Assembly (NCBI RefSeq): GCF_013386585.1
Contig: NZ_JACARO010000073.1
Coordinates: 1 to 64,000, forward strand
Direction: 5' to 3'
Length of the DNA: 64,000 nucleotides
From: Pseudomonas sp. P7548
GTDB taxonomy: Bacteria > Pseudomonadota > Gammaproteobacteria > Pseudomonadales > Pseudomonadaceae
The notes beneath the pieces are model-generated. The model saw nothing but the letters and a program-made list of their open reading frames with translations, was not told the origin of the DNA and ran no database searches. The position numbers were made by a program, and so were the translations under genes. Every line of letters starts with the position of its first letter. The stretch's first letter is position 1. Shown in pieces: positions 33,882-43,542 of this stretch.

Positions 33882-34994
33882 TCAACGCTCCAGCAAGATC
33901 CGCAGCATGCGGCGCAGCGGTTCGGCCGCGCCCCACAGCAGTTGGTCGCCAACGGTGAACGCGCCCAGGTACTGGGTGCCCATGTTCAGCTTGCGCAGGC
34001 GGCCCACCGGTACGTTCAGGGTGCCGGTGACCTTGGTCGGGCTCAGCTCCTGCATGCTGATGTCGCGGTTGTTCGGCACCAGCTTGACCCATGGGTTGTG
34101 CTGGCTGATCAACGCTTCGATATCGGCGATCGGCACGTCTTTGTTCAGCTTGATGGTCAGTGCCTGGCTGTGGCAGCGCATCGCGCCGATACGCACGCAG
34201 ATGCCGTCCACCGGGATCGGGCTCTTGAAGCGACCGAGGATCTTGTTGGTCTCGGCCTGGGCCTTCCACTCTTCGCGGCTCTGGCCGTTCGGCAGCTCTT
34301 TGTCGATCCACGGGATCAGGCTGCCGGCCAATGGCACGCCGAAGTTCTCGGTCGGGTAGGCATCGCTGCGCATGGCTTCGGCCACGCGGCGGTCGATGTC
34401 GAGGATCGCGCTGGCCGGGTCGGCCAGTTGATCGGCCACGGCCGCGTGGGTCGCGCCCATCTGCTTGATCAGCTCACGCATGTTCTGCGCGCCGGCACCG
34501 GAGGCCGCCTGATAGGTCATGGCACTCATCCACTCGACCAGGCCGGCTTCGAACAAGCCACCCAGGCCCATCAGCATCAGGCTGACGGTGCAGTTGCCGC
34601 CGACGTAGTTCTTGGTGCCCGCATCCAACTGCTGGTCGATGACCTTGCGGTTCACCGGGTCGAGGATGATCACCGCGTCGTCCTGCATGCGCAGGCTCGA
34701 CGCGGCGTCGATCCAGTAACCCTGCCAGCCGGCTTCGCGCAGCTTGGGGAAGACTTCGCTGGTGTAGTCGCCACCCTGGCAGGTCAGAATCACGTCGAGG
34801 GTTTTCAGCTCTTCAATGCTGTAGGCGTCCTTGAGCGGGGCAATATCCTTGCCCACAGACGGCCCTTGGCCACCCACATTCGAAGTGGTGAAAAACACCG
34901 GCTCAATAAGATCGAAATCCTGCTCTTCCAGCATCCGCTGCATGAGCACGGAACCGACCATACCGCGCCAACCGATCAGACCTACACGTTTCAT
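33882..34994 (-). CDS. asd: Aspartate-semialdehyde dehydrogenase
   Basis: This 370-residue enzyme converts aspartyl phosphate to the semialdehyde, feeding lysine, DAP, methionine and threonine synthesis. The N-terminus VGLIGWRGMVGSVLMQRM binds NADP. The catalytic Cys lies in VGGNCTVSLMLMGLGGLF (about residue 135), and SGAGAQNMRELIKQMG follows. The active-site His is in the CVRIGAMRCHSQAL region. It belongs to the Gram-negative (E. coli-like) Asd branch, lies next to leuB, and is essential for peptidoglycan DAP supply. Confidence 0.96.
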   Translation of the reverse strand: MKRVGLIGWRGMVGSVLMQRMLEEQDFDLIEPVFFTTSNVGGQGPSVGKDIAPLKDAYSIEELKTLDVILTCQGGDYTSEVFPKLREAGWQGYWIDAASSLRMQDDAVIILDPVNRKVIDQQLDAGTKNYVGGNCTVSLMLMGLGGLFEAGLVEWMSAMTYQAASGAGAQNMRELIKQMGATHAAVADQLADPASAILDIDRRVAEAMRSDAYPTENFGVPLAGSLIPWIDKELPNGQSREEWKAQAETNKILGRFKSPIPVDGICVRIGAMRCHSQALTIKLNKDVPIADIEALISQHNPWVKLVPNNRDISMQELSPTKVTGTLNVPVGRLRKLNMGTQYLGAFTVGDQLLWGAAEPLRRMLRILLER

Positions 34995-35058
34995 CGCAAC
35001 TACACCTTGTTAAAAAGTGGGCCGCCTGCAGCAAACTTCTGCAAGGGGGCCCGAGAGA

Positions 35059-36141
<1,083 letters not shown>

Positions 36142-36194
36142 GGGTTCCTCATTTCATCAAGCGGCCTGCCCGCGGGCAGGTCGGGAAAAATCGA

Positions 36195-36959
36195 TCAGCG
36201 CTCGGCAAACACCACCAGCACGTCGGTGCTGAAGGTGCCGTCGGCTTGAATGTCGTAGTAGTCACGCACTTCCTGACCCATCGCCTGTTGCAGCTCAAGG
36301 ATGGCTGCGCGCAGCACCTCTGGCGTGCGCATGCGCTCGACCCACGAGGTGTATTCCAGGCGCAAGCGTTGGCGGCTGCTGTTGCGCACATGCAGGCCGG
36401 ACTCACTGAGCTGCTGCATCCACTCGGCGGCGCTGTAGTCACGCACGTGGCTGGTGTCGCGCAGCACTTCGACGGTTTGCAGGTAAGTGTCCAACAGCGG
36501 GCTGCCCGGTGACAAGACGTCGACAAAGGCCGCCACGCCGCCCGGCTTCAGCACCCGGCGCACTTCGCGCAGGGCCAGGCCGAGGTCGCTCCAGTGGTGG
36601 GCCGAATAACGGCTGAACACGAAGTCGAACTCGCCATCGGCGAACGGCAAGCGTTCGGCGGCGCCGTGCACGGTGCGGATGTTGCCCAGGTTACGGTCTT
36701 TCGCAGCGGCGGCGACCACGTCGAGCATCTGCTGGGACAGGTCGTAGGCCACCACTTCGTTGACCAGCGGCGCAACGTGGAAGCTGACATGACCGGCACC
36801 GCAGCCCAAATCCAGCAGTCGCGCACTGCCCTGCCCGGCCAACTCGGCCTGCAGCAGCGCAAATTCGGTGCCTTGGGCGTGCACGGCACTGCTCAGGTAG
36901 GCGGAGGCTTGCTCGCCGAATTGTTTTTGCACGACTTGGGTGTGGGCGGTGGTGGTCAT
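36195..36959 (-). CDS. Class I SAM-dependent methyltransferase, UbiE-like
   Basis: This 254-residue methyltransferase has SAM-binding motif I RLLDLGCGAGHVSFHVAPL, motif II VVAYDLSQQML, motif III AERLPFADGEFDFVFSRYSAHHW, and post-motif LREVRRVLKPGGVAAFVDVLSP. The substrate is unknown. It sits between leuD and leuB in many pseudomonads and may be involved in small-molecule methylation, but no link to leucine synthesis has been shown. Confidence 0.85.
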   Translation of the reverse strand: MTTTAHTQVVQKQFGEQASAYLSSAVHAQGTEFALLQAELAGQGSARLLDLGCGAGHVSFHVAPLVNEVVAYDLSQQMLDVVAAAAKDRNLGNIRTVHGAAERLPFADGEFDFVFSRYSAHHWSDLGLALREVRRVLKPGGVAAFVDVLSPGSPLLDTYLQTVEVLRDTSHVRDYSAAEWMQQLSESGLHVRNSSRQRLRLEYTSWVERMRTPEVLRAAILELQQAMGQEVRDYYDIQADGTFSTDVLVVFAER

Positions 36960-36996
36960 GGTGGTTTTTCCTTGGGTTTTGGGGTGGTTGTACGGG

Positions 36997-37071
36997 CGCT
37001 ATCGCCGGCAAGCCAGCTCCTACAGTTGGAATGCATTCCAATGTGGGAGCCAGGCTTGCCCGCGATGGGGC
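36997..37071. repeat. REP pair
   Basis: ATCGCCGGCAAGCCAGCTCCTACA and TGTGGGAGCCAGGCTTGCCCGCGAT form inverted arms around a short palindromic centre (TTGGAATGCATTCCAA). It lies between leuD and the methyltransferase gene. Confidence 0.8.
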
Positions 37072-37090
37072 CTGCACGGTCTACCGCCAA

Positions 37091-37735
37091 TCAAGCATCG
37101 CGAAACAACCAAGGCTGGCTCGCCCGGTGCTTGGCTTCAAACGCGGCAATCGCGTCGCCGTCCTGCAAGGTCAGGCCGATGTCGTCCAGGCCATTGAGCA
37201 GGCAGTGCTTGCGGAAAGCGTCCACTTCAAAGTGATACACCTTGCCATCCGGACGGGTCACGGTCTGCGCGGCCAGGTCGACGGTGAGCTGGTAGCCCTC
37301 CTCGGCCTCCACTTGCTTGAACAGCTCATCCACTTCGGCATTGCTCAAGATGATCGGCAGCAAGCCGTTCTTGAAGCTGTTGTTGAAGAAGATGTCGGCA
37401 TAGCTCGGCGCGATGATGCTGCGAAAGCCATATTCTTCCAGGGCCCATGGCGCGTGTTCACGGCTGGAACCACAACCGAAGTTCTCGCGGGCCAGCAGCA
37501 CACTGGCGCCTTGGTAGCGTTCGGCGTTGAGCACGAAGTCCTTGTTCAGCGGGCGCTTGGAGTTGTCCTGGTAGGCGTAACCCACGTCCAGGTAGCGCCA
37601 CTCGTCGAACAGGTTGGGGCCGAAACCGGTGCGCTTGATCGACTTCAAGAACTGCTTGGGGATGATCTGGTCGGTGTCGACGTTGGCACGATCCAAAGGG
37701 GCGACAAGGCCGGTGTGTTGGGTAAAAGCACGCAT
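37091..37735 (-). CDS. leuD: 3-isopropylmalate dehydratase small subunit
   Basis: This 214-residue swivelling domain of isopropylmalate isomerase partners LeuC to interconvert 2- and 3-isopropylmalate. Typical segments are LVAPLDRANVDTDQIIPKQFLK, the substrate loop NFGCGSSREHAPWAL, and GFRSIIAPSYADIFFNNSFKNGLLP. It follows leuC by 10 bases, so it is clearly co-transcribed. Confidence 0.97.
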   Translation of the reverse strand: MRAFTQHTGLVAPLDRANVDTDQIIPKQFLKSIKRTGFGPNLFDEWRYLDVGYAYQDNSKRPLNKDFVLNAERYQGASVLLARENFGCGSSREHAPWALEEYGFRSIIAPSYADIFFNNSFKNGLLPIILSNAEVDELFKQVEAEEGYQLTVDLAAQTVTRPDGKVYHFEVDAFRKHCLLNGLDDIGLTLQDGDAIAAFEAKHRASQPWLFRDA

Positions 37736-37745
37736 CGGGTATTCC

Positions 37746-39164
37746 TCAGATCAATTCGCGAACGTCGATGAAACGACCGTTGACGGCAGCGGCAGCCGCC
37801 ATGGCCGGGCTGACCAGGTGAGTACGCCCACCGGCGCCCTGGCGCCCTTCGAAGTTACGGTTGGAGGTGGAGGCGCAATGCTCGCCCGACTCCAAGCGGT
37901 CCGGGTTCATCGCCAGGCACATCGAGCAGCCTGGCTCGCGCCATTCAAAACCGGCTTCGAGGAAGATCTTGTCCAGGCCTTCGGCTTCGGCTTGCGCTTT
38001 CACCAGGCCCGAACCCGGCACCACGATGGCTTGCTTGATGGTCGAGGCCACTTTACGGCCTTTGGCGATGACGGCTGCGGCGCGCAGGTCTTCGATCCGC
38101 GAGTTGGTGCAGGAACCGATGAACACGCGATCCAACTGGATATCGGTGATCGCCTGGTTGGCCTGCAAGCCCATGTACTTCAAGGCGCGCTCGATGGAAC
38201 CGCGCTTGACCAGGTCGGTTTCCTTGGCCGGGTCCGGCACGTTCTGGTCGACGGCCAACACCATTTCCGGCGAGGTGCCCCAGCTGACTTGCGGCTTGAT
38301 CTGGGCAGCGTCGAGCTCGACCACGGTGTCGAACACCGCATCGGCGTCGGAGACCAGGTCTTTCCAGGCTTCGACAGCGGCCTCCCAATCGGCACCTTGC
38401 GGAGCGAATGGACGGCCTTTTACGTATTCAACGGTCTTTTCGTCCGCCGCCACCATGCCCACGCGGGCACCGGCTTCGATGGACATGTTGCAGATGGTCA
38501 TGCGGCCTTCGATGGACAGGTCGCGGATCGCGCTGCCGGCGAACTCGATGGCGTGGCCATTACCGCCGGCGGTGCCGATCTTGCCGATCACGGCGAGCAC
38601 GATGTCCTTGGCGGTCACGCCGAACGGCAAGGTGCCCTCGACCTTGACCAACATGTTCTTCATCTTTTTGGCGACCAGGCACTGGGTGGCGAACACATGT
38701 TCCACCTCGGAAGTGCCGATGCCATGGGCCAAGGCGCCGAACGCACCGTGGGTGGAGGTGTGGGAGTCACCGCAGACCACGGTCATGCCCGGCAAGGTGG
38801 CACCCTGCTCCGGGCCGATCACGTGAACGATCCCTTGACGCACGTCATTCATCTTGAATTCGGTGATGCCATATTCGTCGCAGTAGTCGTCGAGGGTCTG
38901 CACCTGCAAGCGCGACACCTGGTCGGCGATGGCGTCGATGCCGCCTTTGCGCTCGGGAGTGGTCGGTACGTTGTGGTCCGGTGTGGCGATGATGGAGTCG
39001 ACGCGCCAAGGCTTGCGCCCGGCCAGCCGCAGGCCTTCGAACGCTTGGGGCGAGGTCACTTCATGGATGATGTGACGGTCGATATAGATCAGCGACGAAC
39101 CATCGTCGCGCCGTTTCACTTCATGGGAATCCCAAAGCTTGTCGTAAAGCGTTTTGCCGGCCAT
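37746..39164 (-). CDS. leuC: 3-isopropylmalate dehydratase large subunit
   Basis: This 472-residue aconitase-family Fe-S subunit has iron-sulfur cysteines in IGSCTNSRIEDL and in GCSMCLAMNPD. The start is MAGKTLYDKLWDSH, and catalytic/substrate segments include VCGDSHTSTHGAFGALAHGIGTSEVEHV. It is the first gene of the leuCD operon and is divergent from a LysR-type regulator. Confidence 0.97.
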   Translation of the reverse strand: MAGKTLYDKLWDSHEVKRRDDGSSLIYIDRHIIHEVTSPQAFEGLRLAGRKPWRVDSIIATPDHNVPTTPERKGGIDAIADQVSRLQVQTLDDYCDEYGITEFKMNDVRQGIVHVIGPEQGATLPGMTVVCGDSHTSTHGAFGALAHGIGTSEVEHVFATQCLVAKKMKNMLVKVEGTLPFGVTAKDIVLAVIGKIGTAGGNGHAIEFAGSAIRDLSIEGRMTICNMSIEAGARVGMVAADEKTVEYVKGRPFAPQGADWEAAVEAWKDLVSDADAVFDTVVELDAAQIKPQVSWGTSPEMVLAVDQNVPDPAKETDLVKRGSIERALKYMGLQANQAITDIQLDRVFIGSCTNSRIEDLRAAAVIAKGRKVASTIKQAIVVPGSGLVKAQAEAEGLDKIFLEAGFEWREPGCSMCLAMNPDRLESGEHCASTSNRNFEGRQGAGGRTHLVSPAMAAAAAVNGRFIDVRELI

Positions 39165-39303
39165 CAGTCGGTCCTCATCAGCGGTATTTCATACGCCGGG
39201 CTTTTCAATAACCCTTTGGCTTGTGAGGCTGATGGTATGGCGCTACATTAAATAACTCAAATTCATATTTTTTATGCTTTGGATTACCAACTGGAATACA
39301 GCA

Positions 39304-40194
39304 ATGGACCTGGCCAACCTCAATGCCTTTATCGCCATCGCCGAGACCGGCAGCTTCTCCGGCGCCGGCGAACGCCTGCACCTGACCCAACCGGCCATCA
39401 GCAAGCGCATTGCCGGCCTTGAGCAACAATTGAAGGTGCGCCTGTTTGATCGCCTGGGCCGTGAAGTCGGCCTGACCGAGGCCGGGCGGGCCTTGCTGCC
39501 CCGCGCCTATCAGATCCTCAACGTGCTGGATGACACCCGCCGCGCCCTCACCAACCTCACCGGCGAAGTCAGCGGGCGGCTCACTCTGGCCACCAGCCAT
39601 CACATTGGCTTGCACCGCCTGCCCCCGGTGCTGCGCACCTTTACCCGGGAATACCCCAACGTGGCGCTGGATATTCAGTTCCTCGATTCGGAAGTGGCCT
39701 ACGAAGAAATCCTCCACGGCCGCGCCGAAGTGGCGGTGATCACCCTGGCGCCCGACCCGCACAACCTCGTCCGCGCCACGCCGGTCTGGGATGACCCGCT
39801 GGATTTCGTGGTCGCGCCGGAACACAGCCTCACCAGCAACGGCACCGTCAGCCTGGCGGATATCGCCAAGCACCCGGCAGTTTTCCCCGGTGGCAACACC
39901 TTTACCCACCATATTGTCAGCCGGCTGTTCGAAGCCCAGGGCCTCACGCCGAACATCGCGATGAGCACTAACTACCTGGAAACTATCAAGATGATGGTCT
40001 CCATCGGCCTGGCCTGGAGCGTGTTGCCGCGCACCATGCTCGATGATCAGGTGGCAAGTATCGCTTTGCCGGGCATACAGCTCAGTCGCCAGCTAGGCTA
40101 TATCGTGCACACCGAAAGGACGCTGTCGAACGCTGCGCGGGCTTTCATGAGCCTATTGGATGCACAGGTCGATCTGCCAGGGATACCGGCATGA
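39304..40194 (+). CDS. LysR-type transcriptional regulator (divergent from leuCD)
   Basis: This 296-residue regulator has an N-terminal winged HTH (MDLANLNAFIAIAETGSFSGAGERLHLTQPAISKRIAGLEQQL) and a periplasmic-binding-like effector domain (about 90-290, starting SGRLTLATSHHIGLHRLPPVL). It is divergent from leuC across a 139-base AT-rich intergenic region, the standard LysR arrangement, and the pairing is conserved in Pseudomonas. It likely regulates leucine genes; the ligand is unknown. Confidence 0.9.
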   Translation: MDLANLNAFIAIAETGSFSGAGERLHLTQPAISKRIAGLEQQLKVRLFDRLGREVGLTEAGRALLPRAYQILNVLDDTRRALTNLTGEVSGRLTLATSHHIGLHRLPPVLRTFTREYPNVALDIQFLDSEVAYEEILHGRAEVAVITLAPDPHNLVRATPVWDDPLDFVVAPEHSLTSNGTVSLADIAKHPAVFPGGNTFTHHIVSRLFEAQGLTPNIAMSTNYLETIKMMVSIGLAWSVLPRTMLDDQVASIALPGIQLSRQLGYIVHTERTLSNAARAFMSLLDAQVDLPGIPA

Positions 40195-40260
40195 AGCTGT
40201 GCGGCCTCAAGGCCTGAACCAACCCGCGCCGAACGCCCATCGAGCCAAGGCCCTTTGATA

Positions 40261-43200
40261 ATGCGCAACCCCGTCGATTCCGTGCCACCCCTGCCCCGCA
40301 TCTACGCCCTTGACCCTCAAGAGGCGGAACAGAGCTGGGACAGCGCCCCACAGCTGCTGGCAGCGCTGAACGCTGCCCGGCTGGGTGCGTGGTGCTGGGA
40401 AATCGACAGCGGGCGCATCAGCTGGTCGCGGGGCACCCAGGCGCTGTTCGGCTTCGACCCCCGGCAGCCGCTGCCCAAGGACCTGGACTACCTCGACCTG
40501 CTCGCCCCCGAAGACAGTGCCCGTGTGGTGCGGGCCTTTCATGCCGTGCTGGCCGGCGAACCGTTCGAGCAGGCCATGCACCACCGCATCCAATGGCCCG
40601 ACGGCAGCCTGCACTGGCTGGAAATCAACGGCAGCCTGGCGCCAGACAAGGCCGGCCGCCGTCGCATGATCGGGGTGATCCGCGAAATCACCCACCAGCG
40701 CGAACGGGAAAATGCCCTTGGCCACTCCGAAAAACGCTTCGCCACGCTGTTTCACCTGTGCCCGAACATGGTGTTGCTCACCCGCCAGTCCGACGGCCTG
40801 ATCAGCGAGGCCAACCAGTATTTCGAGATGCTGTTCGGTTGGCCGGTCGCCGACGTCATCGGCCGTACCACCCTCGACCTTGGCCTGTGGCGCCACCCCG
40901 AACAGCGTGCGCTGCTGGTCAAGACGACCCAGCGCAAAGGCGAGCCGATCACCATGGAGGTGCAGTTTTGTGCCAGCAACGGCCAGATCCACGATGGCAC
41001 CCTCAGCGCGCAGAAAGTCGAGCTGGAGGGCGAGGCCTACCTGATCAGTACGTTCCTGGACACCACCGAGCGCAAAAACGCCGAGCAGGCCCTCAAGGAC
41101 AGCCAGGAGCGCCTCGACCTGGCCCTGGACTCGGCGCAGTTGGGCACCTGGGACTGGCACATCCCCACCGGCATGCTCTACGGCTCGGCCCGCGCCGCCC
41201 AATTGCACGGCCTGCCGCCCGAACCCTTCCATGAATCCTTCGATGCATTTTTCGAGGGCATGTCCGATGAAGACCGCGAAGGCATGCGCAACGCCTACCG
41301 CAGCCTGCGCGAAGGCCCTGAAGGTAACTATCAACTGACCTATCGCGTGCTGATGGAGGACGGCAGCCCGCGCTATCTGGAAAGCCGCGCACGCCTGTAC
41401 CGCGATGACGCCGGCAAGCCGCTGCGCATGGCCGGCACCTTGTTGGACATCACCGACCAGGTGGAACGCGAGCAACGCCTGACTGCTTCCGAAGAAAAGT
41501 TCGCCAGCCTGTTCCAGGCCAGCCCCGACCCCATTTGCGTCACGTGCCTGGACAGCGGCGAATTCATCGAGATCAACCCCGCCTTTACCCAGACGTTCGG
41601 CTGGACAGCCGCCGAGGTCATCGACAAGAGCGCCGACCAGATCGGCCTGTGGGACGACTCCAGCAAACGCCTGCAGCGCATCGAGCGAGTGATTCGCGAG
41701 CAATCGTTGAGCAATGTGGCGATTGTGGTGCATCACAAGAACGGCCAGAGCCTGACCTGCGTGATTTCCAGCCGGCTGATCAAGGTCGGCGACCAGCCGT
41801 GCATCGTCACCACCTTGCGCGACATTACCCAGCAACAGCGTTCGGAAGCGGCGCTGAAGGCCAGTGAAGAGAAGTTCGCCAAGGCCTTCCATTCCAGCCC
41901 CGACGCCATTTCCATCACCGAGCGCGATACCGGCCGGTACGTGGAGGTCAATGACGGGTTCTGCCGACTGACCGGTTATCGCGCCGAAGAAGCCATCGGC
42001 CTCACCCTGTACCAGATCGGCATCTGGGCCGATGAAAACCAGCGCGCTGCGCTGCTGGCGGAGTTGCAGATCAAGGGGCGCATCCATCACCTGGAAATGC
42101 TCTGGCATAACAAGCGCGGCGAGTTGCTGGCGGTGGAAGTGTCGGTAGAACCGATTACCCTCAACGAGACGCCCTGCCTGCTGCTGACCGCCCGCGACGT
42201 GAGCCTGCTGAAAAATGCTCAGGCGCAGATCCGCCACCTGGCCTACCACGACCCGCTGACCAACCTGCCCAATCGCGCCCTGCTGATGGACCGCCTGAGC
42301 CAGCAGATCGCCCTGCTCAAGCGTCACAACCTGCGCGGCGCCCTGCTGTTCCTGGACCTGGACCACTTCAAGCACATCAACGATTCACTCGGGCACCCGG
42401 TGGGCGACACCGTGTTGAAAATCGTCACCGCGCGCCTGGAAGCCAGCGTGCGCATGGAAGACACCGTGGCGCGCCTGGGCGGTGACGAGTTTGTGGTGCT
42501 GCTCAGCGGCCTGGATGGCACGCGCACCGAAGTCAGCGCCCAGGTGCAGGAACTGGCCGACACCTTGCGCGAGCTGCTCTCGGAACCGATGTTCCTCGAC
42601 GGCCACCGCCTGCAGGTCACGCCGAGCATTGGCGTGGCGCTGATCCCCGATCACGGCTCCACCCCGGCCGACCTGCTCAAGCGCGCCGACATTGCCCTGT
42701 ACCGCGCCAAGGATTCGGGGCGCAACACCACGCAGATGTTCCACAACAGCATGCAGAAAACCGCCAGCGAACGCCTGCGCATGGAAACCGACCTGCGCCT
42801 GGCCTTGTCACGTGGCGAGTTCAGCGTGCATTACCAGCCTCAGGTGGATGCGCGTGGCAACAAGATCATCGGCGCCGAAGCCCTGGTGCGCTGGCAGCAC
42901 CCGCAACTGGGCGCGCAATCGCCCACGGAATTCATCAAAGTGCTGGAAGACAGCGGCCTGATCCTGGAAGTGGGCACCTGGATCCTCGACGAAGCCTGCG
43001 CCGCCTTTCAGCAATTGATCGCCGACGGCCTGGTAGACCCGCTGAAGTTCAGCCTGTGCGTGAACATCAGCCCGCGCCAGTTTCGCCAGAACGACTTTGT
43101 GGAACGGGTGCAGCGCAGCCTCAGCCAGCACCAACTGCCGTGCAGCCTGCTGAAGCTGGAGATCACCGAAGGCATCGTGATCCAGAACCTGGACGACACC

Positions 43201-43539
43201 GTAGCCAAGATGCGCCGCCTGAAAAAGCTCGGCGTCAGCTTTGCGATGGATGATTTCGGCACCGGCTATTCGTCGCTGACCTACCTCAAGCGCCTGCCGG
43301 TGGATGCGCTGAAGATCGACCAATCGTTTGTGCGCGATGCAACCCACGACCCCAACGACGCCGAAATCATCCGCGCCATCGTAGCCATGGCCCGCAGCTT
43401 GAACCTGGAGGTGATCGCCGAGGGCGTGGAAACCCCGGAACAATTGGCGTTTTTGCAGAGGCTGGGTTGCCACGTGTTCCAGGGGTATTTGCATAGCCGG
43501 CCGTTGCCGATCGAGGGGTTCAGGCGGTTGTTGGGGTAG
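40261..43539 (+). CDS. Penta-PAS GGDEF-EAL cyclic-di-GMP enzyme
   Basis: This 1092-residue cytoplasmic signalling protein has no clear TM segments. Five PAS-like units occur in the first 640 residues, each ending in a PAC-type strand (VIREITH, FLDTTERK, LLDITDQ, LRDITQQ, ARDVSLL). The GGDEF domain has an intact active site (GGDEF at 740-744). The EAL domain is also intact (EAL at 873-875), with DDFGTGYSSL and KIDQSF downstream. Either cyclase or phosphodiesterase activity, or both, is possible. The gene stands alone; the start at 40261 has AAGG 9 to 12 bases upstream. Confidence 0.92.
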   Translation: MRNPVDSVPPLPRIYALDPQEAEQSWDSAPQLLAALNAARLGAWCWEIDSGRISWSRGTQALFGFDPRQPLPKDLDYLDLLAPEDSARVVRAFHAVLAGEPFEQAMHHRIQWPDGSLHWLEINGSLAPDKAGRRRMIGVIREITHQRERENALGHSEKRFATLFHLCPNMVLLTRQSDGLISEANQYFEMLFGWPVADVIGRTTLDLGLWRHPEQRALLVKTTQRKGEPITMEVQFCASNGQIHDGTLSAQKVELEGEAYLISTFLDTTERKNAEQALKDSQERLDLALDSAQLGTWDWHIPTGMLYGSARAAQLHGLPPEPFHESFDAFFEGMSDEDREGMRNAYRSLREGPEGNYQLTYRVLMEDGSPRYLESRARLYRDDAGKPLRMAGTLLDITDQVEREQRLTASEEKFASLFQASPDPICVTCLDSGEFIEINPAFTQTFGWTAAEVIDKSADQIGLWDDSSKRLQRIERVIREQSLSNVAIVVHHKNGQSLTCVISSRLIKVGDQPCIVTTLRDITQQQRSEAALKASEEKFAKAFHSSPDAISITERDTGRYVEVNDGFCRLTGYRAEEAIGLTLYQIGIWADENQRAALLAELQIKGRIHHLEMLWHNKRGELLAVEVSVEPITLNETPCLLLTARDVSLLKNAQAQIRHLAYHDPLTNLPNRALLMDRLSQQIALLKRHNLRGALLFLDLDHFKHINDSLGHPVGDTVLKIVTARLEASVRMEDTVARLGGDEFVVLLSGLDGTRTEVSAQVQELADTLRELLSEPMFLDGHRLQVTPSIGVALIPDHGSTPADLLKRADIALYRAKDSGRNTTQMFHNSMQKTASERLRMETDLRLALSRGEFSVHYQPQVDARGNKIIGAEALVRWQHPQLGAQSPTEFIKVLEDSGLILEVGTWILDEACAAFQQLIADGLVDPLKFSLCVNISPRQFRQNDFVERVQRSLSQHQLPCSLLKLEITEGIVIQNLDDTVAKMRRLKKLGVSFAMDDFGTGYSSLTYLKRLPVDALKIDQSFVRDATHDPNDAEIIRAIVAMARSLNLEVIAEGVETPEQLAFLQRLGCHVFQGYLHSRPLPIEGFRRLLG

Positions 43540-43542
43540 CCG

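Noticed and set aside
37614..39251. A 545-codon plus-strand open frame opposite leuC/leuD
   Set aside because: The minus strand encodes complete LeuC and LeuD with all motifs; the opposite frame is His/Asp/Gly-rich shadow sequence.
40207..42375. A 722-codon open frame on the minus strand opposite the GGDEF-EAL gene
   Set aside because: It is a GC-bias shadow of the PAS-GGDEF-EAL gene. The plus-strand frame has intact domains, while the minus-strand frame has no recognisable domain and low-complexity composition.
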